In this document: one piece after another, positions 11,706-16,706 of the stretch | Layout of the letters: every line of letters begins with the position of its first letter | How positions within the stretch are numbered: position 1 is the first letter of the stretch | Origin: JBDTLH01 sp039934875 | GTDB taxonomy: Bacteria; Acidobacteriota; Terriglobia; Terriglobales; Acidobacteriaceae | Reading direction: 5' to 3' | DNA length: 16,706 nucleotides | Assembly (NCBI GenBank): GCA_039934875.1 | Contig: JBDTLH010000155.1 | Span: forward strand, 1 to 16,706 | Translations under genes and position numbers: made by a program | The notes under the pieces: model-generated | Told to the model about the DNA's origin: nothing | Seen by the model: the letters and a program-made list of their open reading frames with translations, nothing else | Database searches by the model: none

Positions 11706-13568
11706 GTGTCCACCACCATCGCCCAATCTGATCTTTTGGCGGCCGGAGTCCAGCCGACACTCCACCATCATAGCCATGACCGGTTCCTTCGCCCCCGCTG
11801 GCAATGGGCGTGGGTCATCGCTATTTGGCTGGTGGTGTATTTTGCCGCGCTCTTCACTCCCGCCCTGCTCGATGATGCGGACGGCACCCATGCGCAGGCC
11901 GCGCGCTGGATGATTGAGCACCACGATTTTGTCACGCTGCACGTAGACGGAGTGCGTTACCTCGAAAAAGCGCCGCTCCCCTACTGGTTGAGCGCCGCGG
12001 GATACAAGATATTCGGCTTTAACGCCTTCGCCACTCACCTGCCGCTCGCGCTCGCGACGTTGCTCACCGCCTTGCTCGCGCTCTTCTGGGGGCGCCGCGC
12101 CTATGGTGGAAGAGTCGGGTTCTACGCGGCGCTCATGGTGCTCACCGCGGTTGGCGAATTCCTCTTTACCCGCTATCTGATACCGGAAGTCATAATCAGC
12201 CTGCTGCTCTCTGCCGCGCTCTATTGCTTTGCCCGCGCCATGAGCCGCTCCGGCGAAGGCACTGCCAAATTCTGGTATGCGATCTATGCGCTCATGGCGC
12301 TCGCAGTGCTGGCGAAAGGACTGATTGGCGTCGTCTTTTTCGTCGGTCCCGCATTCCTGTACCTTGCAATCACCGGGGAATGGCGGCGCTGGCGCGAGTT
12401 TCGCATGTTGCGCGGCGCCCTGCTGTTTTTCGCCATTGCCGCGCCTTGGCACGTTCTTGCCGGGTTGCGCAGCCCCGGCTTCTACTGGTTCTACTTCTAC
12501 AACGAGCACTATCTTCGCTTCATCGGCCAGCGCATTCCCAAGGACTACAACAAGCTCCCCTGGTATCTCTACTGGAGCCTGCACCTGGTCTGGCTCTTTC
12601 CCTGGAGCCTATTCCTGCCGCTGGCGGTGATCAAAGTTTGGCACAAATTCAAGTCGCTGCATCATCACCGCTTCCGCCAACTGGATTTCAAGTCGCGGAC
12701 GACATTGCTTTGCGCGCTGCAGGCCATCACGGTGCTCGTCTTTTTCGCCGTCTCCACCAATCAGGAGTACTACACTTTTCCCGCATACTTCCCTATTCTG
12801 CTGATCACGGCATATTCGCTGGCCGAGGCGGAGTGGGTCAAGCGGCGCTTCGCCCGCCGCAGCATCAACAGCGCTTATCTAGTCCTGCTCGCGGTGGGGG
12901 CGGCTATTTCATGCTCTCTGATCGCCGGGCTGTGGTCCTCACGCCATTTGCCCTACATCTCTGATGTGGGTACGGCGATGGTGCAGCGGGGTGTCGGGAA
13001 CTACACCCTCTCGATGTCCCAGTTCTTCGATCTAACCGGTTCAGCATTCGCCGGATTGCGTCTGCCCGCTCTCTTAGCCGCTCTGGCTTTTCTCATTGGT
13101 CCGATCGCGGGATTTACATTGCGTCTGCGCAAACGGCCGCTTGCCGCCACGCTCGCCGTTGCCCTCACTGCCACCGGGTTCTTTGTCGCCGCGCATCTTG
13201 CGCTCGACCGCTTCGAACCGTTCCTGACCTCGATCCAACTCGCCCGTGCCTTCAATGCGACAGCCAAGCCTTCCGATCCGCTCTTGGTTTACGGAGACCA
13301 ATCGCACGCCTCTTCCCTCATCTTCTACAGTGGACGGCAAGCGCTGCTAGTCAACGGCAAGAGCACTTCGCTGTTGTGGGGATCACATTATCCTGATGCC
13401 CCGCACATCTTCCTTGACGATCAAGACCTGGTTACACGCTGGCGTGGTGCGCAGCGCATCTTCCTGTTCGTTGATCAGGACGACCATGACAAAGTTGTAG
13501 CGCTGCTGGGAGGCGCTCCCCGCGTCATCGCCGAGTCTTCGGGCAAAGAGCTTCTCAGCAATCAATGA
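11706..13568 (+). CDS. ArnT-like GT39/GT83 family membrane glycosyltransferase
   Basis: The protein has 620 residues with about 12 hydrophobic helices between residues 33 and 500. It is a polyprenyl-phosphate-sugar-dependent transferase of the PMT_2/ArnT superfamily, acting on the outer face of the inner membrane. The first periplasmic loop carries the acidic motif LLDDADGTHAQAARWMI, with Asp56/57/59 as candidate catalytic residues. It is followed by VDGVRYLEKAPLPYWLSAAGYKIFG, the 'YLEKPPL.YWL' signature. NEHYLRFIG and RIPKDYNKLPWYLYW (loop region) and FAVSTNQEYYTFPAYFP are typical of the ArnT branch. Residues about 504-620 form a soluble C-terminal domain as in ArnT. The GTG at 11706 is the start nearest the weak GAGTGA site at 11691-11696. 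Lipid A, hopanoids or other lipids are possible acceptors; no arn cluster surrounds it, so the sugar and acceptor are unknown. Confidence 0.85.
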   Translation: MSTTIAQSDLLAAGVQPTLHHHSHDRFLRPRWQWAWVIAIWLVVYFAALFTPALLDDADGTHAQAARWMIEHHDFVTLHVDGVRYLEKAPLPYWLSAAGYKIFGFNAFATHLPLALATLLTALLALFWGRRAYGGRVGFYAALMVLTAVGEFLFTRYLIPEVIISLLLSAALYCFARAMSRSGEGTAKFWYAIYALMALAVLAKGLIGVVFFVGPAFLYLAITGEWRRWREFRMLRGALLFFAIAAPWHVLAGLRSPGFYWFYFYNEHYLRFIGQRIPKDYNKLPWYLYWSLHLVWLFPWSLFLPLAVIKVWHKFKSLHHHRFRQLDFKSRTTLLCALQAITVLVFFAVSTNQEYYTFPAYFPILLITAYSLAEAEWVKRRFARRSINSAYLVLLAVGAAISCSLIAGLWSSRHLPYISDVGTAMVQRGVGNYTLSMSQFFDLTGSAFAGLRLPALLAALAFLIGPIAGFTLRLRKRPLAATLAVALTATGFFVAAHLALDRFEPFLTSIQLARAFNATAKPSDPLLVYGDQSHASSLIFYSGRQALLVNGKSTSLLWGSHYPDAPHIFLDDQDLVTRWRGAQRIFLFVDQDDHDKVVALLGGAPRVIAESSGKELLSNQ

Positions 13569-13740
13569 GCGCGAGGGATGCGGACCCACTCCCAAGCCGT
13601 CTAGCTGACTGGAGCATCCTTTGAACCGTAGCATGCTGTAGCCGAAATCGTTGATGCCAGAGCTGAGCGTGCTTATTGCTGGCCATGCATACCAGCTGCG
13701 CCAGTGGTCGGGTGCGGGCTTTTGGGTGTAAGCTGCGTCT

Positions 13741-13760
13741 GCGGGAGGTGACCAGCCCGC
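13741..13760 (+). promoter_or_regulatory. Shine-Dalgarno site inside an inverted repeat before the B12 radical SAM gene
   Basis: GGAGGTGA (13744-13751) is a strong Shine-Dalgarno site nine bases before the GTG start. GCGGG (13741-13745) and CCCGC (13756-13760) can pair across it, placing most of the site in a 10-nt loop directly upstream of the start codon. The remaining 13569-13740 holds nothing I recognise: no terminator with a T tract and no clear promoter. Confidence 0.5.
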
Positions 13761-15266
13761 GTGGAGGCTGCCTTGAATGTCCTCTTGCTCTCAATGCCTG
13801 ATTCGTTCGAGCACATGCCCTCGGTGGCGGTGCGCATGCCTAATGGCGCGCTCTCCTCGCTGGCGGGAAATCTGGATGCGCATCACCACGTGGCCGTCGC
13901 CGATCTGATTCTTGCACAGGACAGCGTCCGCGCGACAGTCGAGCGGCTGGTGCGCGATTTCAAGCCAGACATGGTGGGACTTTCGGTGATGACGTTCCAG
14001 CGCAAGACTGCGTTCCGGATCATGACCCTGCTGCGCTCACTCGATCCCAAGGTGGGGATCACCGTGGGCGGCTATGACCCCAGTCTGGCCGCGGAAGCCT
14101 ATACGAAAAGCGCCCCGCTGCCCGACTTTATCGTTCGCGGCGAAGGGGAAGTTCCGTTTCGCTCGCTGCTACGGGCCATCGAAGGGGATGCGGATTTCGG
14201 GACGATCGCAGGGCTGTCTTACCGCCAGGCTGAGACCTGGGTCCACAATCCAGTGGGCCCGGTACATGCGATTGAGAGCGGAGAGGTCAGGCTGCCCAAC
14301 CGCCGCGCGCGCGTGCTGGGGGGTTATGAGTTCCTCGGCAGTCCGGTCGATGTGATCGAAACCTCGCGCGGCTGCACCTTCGATTGCGGCTTCTGTTCCA
14401 TCATTGAGATGCGCGGGCGCAACTTCCATACCTTCGGTTTTGAGCGCGTGATCGCCGACATTACTGACGCGAAGGCGCACGGTGCGCGTTCTATTTTCAT
14501 CGTGGACGACAATATCACGCTCAATGTCCGGCGCTTTGAGGCGCTATGCCGGGCGATCATCGATGCCAAGCTGAATGATCTTGAATACCTGGTGCAAGGC
14601 ATGACATCGGCGATTGCGAACCAGGGCGAGGAGCTGGTTTCGCTGATGCAGAGAGCGGGGTTCCGTCATGTATTTCTAGGCATAGAAAATGTGGTTGAAG
14701 ACGATCTCGAATTTCTGCGCGCCAGCGCCAAGAACCGTCTGCGAGTGGATGGCAAAGCGCAAGGCAACGCCACGATTCGCGCCATCGATCTGCTGCACCG
14801 CAACAAGATGTACGTGGTGGGCGGCCTGATTGTAGGCAATCCTGACGACACACGCGAAAGCATCCGTACCAATCTTGAGTTTGCCGCGAAATACATTGAT
14901 TGGCCTTACATCCAACATCCCACTCCGTATCCGCGCACCCCTATGGCCAGAGACTTTCGCGAGCGGCAACTAATCGTAAACGAAAATGTAGGGGAGTACG
15001 ACGGCACCACCGCAGTGGTGCGCACCGAACATCTCACTGCCGCGGAGATCGAATTCATCCGGTGGCGCTCTGAACGCTGGATGAAGGTGAAGCACATTCC
15101 TTCCGTTATCCGGCATCGTCCCAGGTTCGTCTTGCGCAACTGGAGAAAGATGCTGACCCACACCTTCCGCGGCACAACCTGGAAGGCGCTCCTGGGATTA
15201 GAAGACGATCGGCAGGTCTTTGCCCGCTACCAGGACTTGCGCCGGCAGGAGCGAATCTATCTGTAG
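13761..15266 (+). CDS. B12-binding domain radical SAM protein, substrate unknown
   Basis: The protein has 501 residues. The N-terminal part (about 1-145) has the cobalamin-binding Rossmann pattern of class B radical SAM enzymes: NVLLLSMPDSFEHMP, DMVGLSVMTFQ (70-80), GITVGGYDPSLAAE (99-112) and DFIVRGEGEVPF. The classic DxHxxG base-off motif is not seen. The radical SAM core (about 195-400) has DVIETSRGCTFDCGFCSI with Cys205, 209 and 212 for the [4Fe-4S] cluster, IFIVDDNITLN, FRHVFLGIENV and MYVVGGLIVGNPDDT. The last 100 residues are Arg/Trp-rich and may bind substrate. Relatives methylate or rearrange lipids, pigments and natural products (BchE, HpnJ, HpnP types), but I cannot place it in one of these. 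The start is a GTG with a strong Shine-Dalgarno site. It stands alone between a glycosyltransferase and a convergent ABC exporter. Confidence 0.88.
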   Translation: MEAALNVLLLSMPDSFEHMPSVAVRMPNGALSSLAGNLDAHHHVAVADLILAQDSVRATVERLVRDFKPDMVGLSVMTFQRKTAFRIMTLLRSLDPKVGITVGGYDPSLAAEAYTKSAPLPDFIVRGEGEVPFRSLLRAIEGDADFGTIAGLSYRQAETWVHNPVGPVHAIESGEVRLPNRRARVLGGYEFLGSPVDVIETSRGCTFDCGFCSIIEMRGRNFHTFGFERVIADITDAKAHGARSIFIVDDNITLNVRRFEALCRAIIDAKLNDLEYLVQGMTSAIANQGEELVSLMQRAGFRHVFLGIENVVEDDLEFLRASAKNRLRVDGKAQGNATIRAIDLLHRNKMYVVGGLIVGNPDDTRESIRTNLEFAAKYIDWPYIQHPTPYPRTPMARDFRERQLIVNENVGEYDGTTAVVRTEHLTAAEIEFIRWRSERWMKVKHIPSVIRHRPRFVLRNWRKMLTHTFRGTTWKALLGLEDDRQVFARYQDLRRQERIYL

Positions 15267-15294
15267 GTTACGATTACCTGCTTGCAGCCAAGCC

Positions 15295-16706
15295 TCACCC
15301 CTTCTCAGCCGCCAGCTCCTCCCCCGGAGCGATGAACAAATTCTCTTGCAGGCCATGCTGCTTGTCATAGAGGTCGCGATATCGCCCGTGCGCGGCATAG
15401 AGTTGATCGTGATTGCCGCGCTCGATGATGCGCCCATCTTCGATCACCAGAATCTGGTCCGCCTGGCGAATAGTAGAGAGCCGGTGGGCGATTACGAACG
15501 TAGTGCGCCCGAGCAGTAGATATCGCAGCCCGTGCTGGATCAACTGCTCGCTCTCAGAATCAAGGCTGGAGGTCGCCTCATCGAGAATCAAGATCCGCGG
15601 ATCGGCAAGAATTGCGCGGGCAATAGAAATGCGCTGCCGCTGTCCTCCGGAGAGCTTGACTCCCCGCTCGCCGACGATGGTGTCGTACTGGTCGGCAAAG
15701 CGCTCGGCGAATTCATCCACGCGGGCGATGCGGCACGCCTGCATAATATCTTCTTGGCTCGCGCCGGGGCGCGCGAAGGAGACATTTTCGCGGATAGTTC
15801 CGTCGAACAAAAATGACTCCTGCAATACCACGCCAAGCTGCTCGCGATAGCTGTAGAGGCTGACCTGCGAGAGATCTTTGCCGTCCACCAGAATGCGCCC
15901 GCCGGTGGGCTGATAGAACGCGGAGATCAATCCGATGGTGGTTGATTTGCCCGAGCCCGATGAACCCACCAGCGCCGTCACGGTTCCGGGTGCGGCGTGA
16001 AGGTCGAAGTCATGCAGCACCGGCTTGCCCGCTTCGTATGCGAAATTGACGTTCTCAAAGCGAACATCGCCCGCAATCGCTCCGAGAGCGACGGTGCGGC
16101 TGGGATCAGCGTCTTCCGCATGAGTGTTGAGCACCTCTCGGGTGCGTTCGAGGCCGGCCAGCGCCTCGGTGATTTGGGTTCCAATGGCCACAATCTGGAT
16201 CGCCGGCGCGATCAGATATCCCAAGAATAGGATGTATTTCAGAAAATCGCCCTCAGTGATTTGTCCGTTCAGTATCTGGTGGGCGCCGTTATACATCACC
16301 ACCGCGCCCACCACTCCCATCAGCACCGCCGACGAGAGCGACATCAGCGAGGTGCCGGTCAGCGTCTTGATAACGTTATCCAGCAGGCGCTGCACGCCTT
16401 TGCCAAAGATCGTCTGCTCGCGCTCTTCTGCGTGATATCCCTTTACCACGCGAATGCCGCCAAGGGTTTCTGTTAGCCGCCCAGTCACCTCGGCGTTGAT
16501 CTTGCCCCGCTCGCGAAAGATGGGACGCAGCTTATTGAACGCCTGCCACAACACCAGCATGAAAATGATGACGAAGCCAAAAGCCAGCAGCGTCATCAGC
16601 GGAGAAATCTTGACCAGCACCACAAAGGCGATTCCCGCCGTCAGCAATCCCCCGGCGAACTCGACTAGCCCGGTGCCGATCAGATTGCGCACGCCCTCCA
16701 CGTCGG
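15295..16706 (-). CDS. ABC exporter with fused membrane and ATPase domains (MsbA-like), 5' end beyond the window
   Basis: The frame stays open to the right edge. The GTG at 16701 is an internal Val (DVEGVRNLIGTG), so the first part of the membrane domain is missing. The visible 468 residues hold the rest of the type IV exporter membrane domain: helices at about 14-32 and 35-54, an intracellular segment GGIRVVKGYHAEER that contacts the ATPase, and helices at about 118-140 and 152-172. The nucleotide-binding domain follows, with Walker A GSSGSGKST (246-254), Q-loop Gln294, signature LSGGQRQR (350-357), Walker B ILILDEATSSLD and switch His406. All ATPase motifs are intact. It forms a dimer in the inner membrane and exports lipids or small molecules; lipid A/LPS flipping (MsbA) is one possibility. 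It converges on the B12 radical SAM gene with a 28-nt gap holding no clear terminator. Confidence 0.92.
   Translation of the reverse strand, partial: DVEGVRNLIGTGLVEFAGGLLTAGIAFVVLVKISPLMTLLAFGFVIIFMLVLWQAFNKLRPIFRERGKINAEVTGRLTETLGGIRVVKGYHAEEREQTIFGKGVQRLLDNVIKTLTGTSLMSLSSAVLMGVVGAVVMYNGAHQILNGQITEGDFLKYILFLGYLIAPAIQIVAIGTQITEALAGLERTREVLNTHAEDADPSRTVALGAIAGDVRFENVNFAYEAGKPVLHDFDLHAAPGTVTALVGSSGSGKSTTIGLISAFYQPTGGRILVDGKDLSQVSLYSYREQLGVVLQESFLFDGTIRENVSFARPGASQEDIMQACRIARVDEFAERFADQYDTIVGERGVKLSGGQRQRISIARAILADPRILILDEATSSLDSESEQLIQHGLRYLLLGRTTFVIAHRLSTIRQADQILVIEDGRIIERGNHDQLYAAHGRYRDLYDKQHGLQENLFIAPGEELAAEKG

Noticed and set aside
11703..12584. 293-codon open frame on the minus strand
   Set aside because: It is antisense to the ArnT-like gene, and its Glu/Gly/Arg-rich product looks like the mirror of a GC-rich membrane-protein gene.
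13569..13760. Possible cobalamin riboswitch before the B12-binding radical SAM gene
   Set aside because: The only B12-box-like stretch (GGGAGGTGACCAGCC) has an insertion relative to the consensus and coincides with the Shine-Dalgarno site. I find no surrounding multi-stem core.
13555..13794. 79-codon open frame on the minus strand in the gap before the B12 radical SAM gene
   Set aside because: Its product is Arg/Ser/Leu-rich with no family pattern, it has no clear ribosome binding site, and it overlaps both neighbouring genes.
1..16706. Mobile elements, CRISPR arrays, phage genes, tRNA or rRNA genes
   Set aside because: No transposase, integrase, regularly spaced repeats, terminal inverted repeats or tRNA-like cloverleaf sequences were seen on either strand.

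Overview
The window looks like a chromosomal segment of an Acidobacteriota (Terriglobia-like) bacterium. This is inferred from gene content and moderately high GC: a CarD/CdnL-type RNA polymerase factor, a LolA-like lipoprotein next to an FtsX-type permease, bacterial lipoproteins, a Tes-like radical SAM enzyme, and housekeeping genes of Gram-negative type. I see no transposase, integrase, phage gene, tRNA, rRNA or CRISPR array, so it reads as core genome with a few specialised genes.

Layout from left to right. (1) The 3' part of a radical SAM protein closely resembling Tes, the archaeal tetraether/macrocyclic lipid synthase, ends at a strong terminator (1-1493). (2) A tight three-gene unit on the + strand holds an NTF2-like lipoprotein, mutY and a CPTC redoxin, linked by a 4-nt and a 1-nt overlap (1520-3392). 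(3) On the - strand, mltG is followed by a LolA-like lipoprotein and an FtsX-type permease, ending at a terminator convergent with the redoxin gene (3399-6506). (4) ruvX diverges from mltG and is followed by an AI-2E family membrane protein (6549-8222). (5) carD (-) and greA (+) diverge from a 331-bp intergenic region with a good promoter, a 12-bp palindrome and several hairpins. (6) greA leads a unit with a CDP-alcohol phosphatidyltransferase and a plant-type asparaginase; yggX and a GT39/ArnT-like glycosyltransferase follow (9191-13568). (7) A B12-binding radical SAM protein (+) converges on an ABC exporter (-) that runs off the right edge (13761-16706).

Membrane and envelope functions dominate: the Tes-like enzyme, the CDP-alcohol phosphatidyltransferase, the ArnT-like transferase, MltG, the lipoprotein/permease pair and the ABC exporter. 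Two RNA polymerase-binding factors (CarD and GreA) share one regulatory region. The most interesting gene is the Tes-like enzyme, because acidobacteria make membrane-spanning iso-diabolic acid lipids and this is the kind of enzyme expected to join two acyl tails. The B12 radical SAM protein, whose substrate I cannot name, comes second. I did not find a clearly new multi-gene system.
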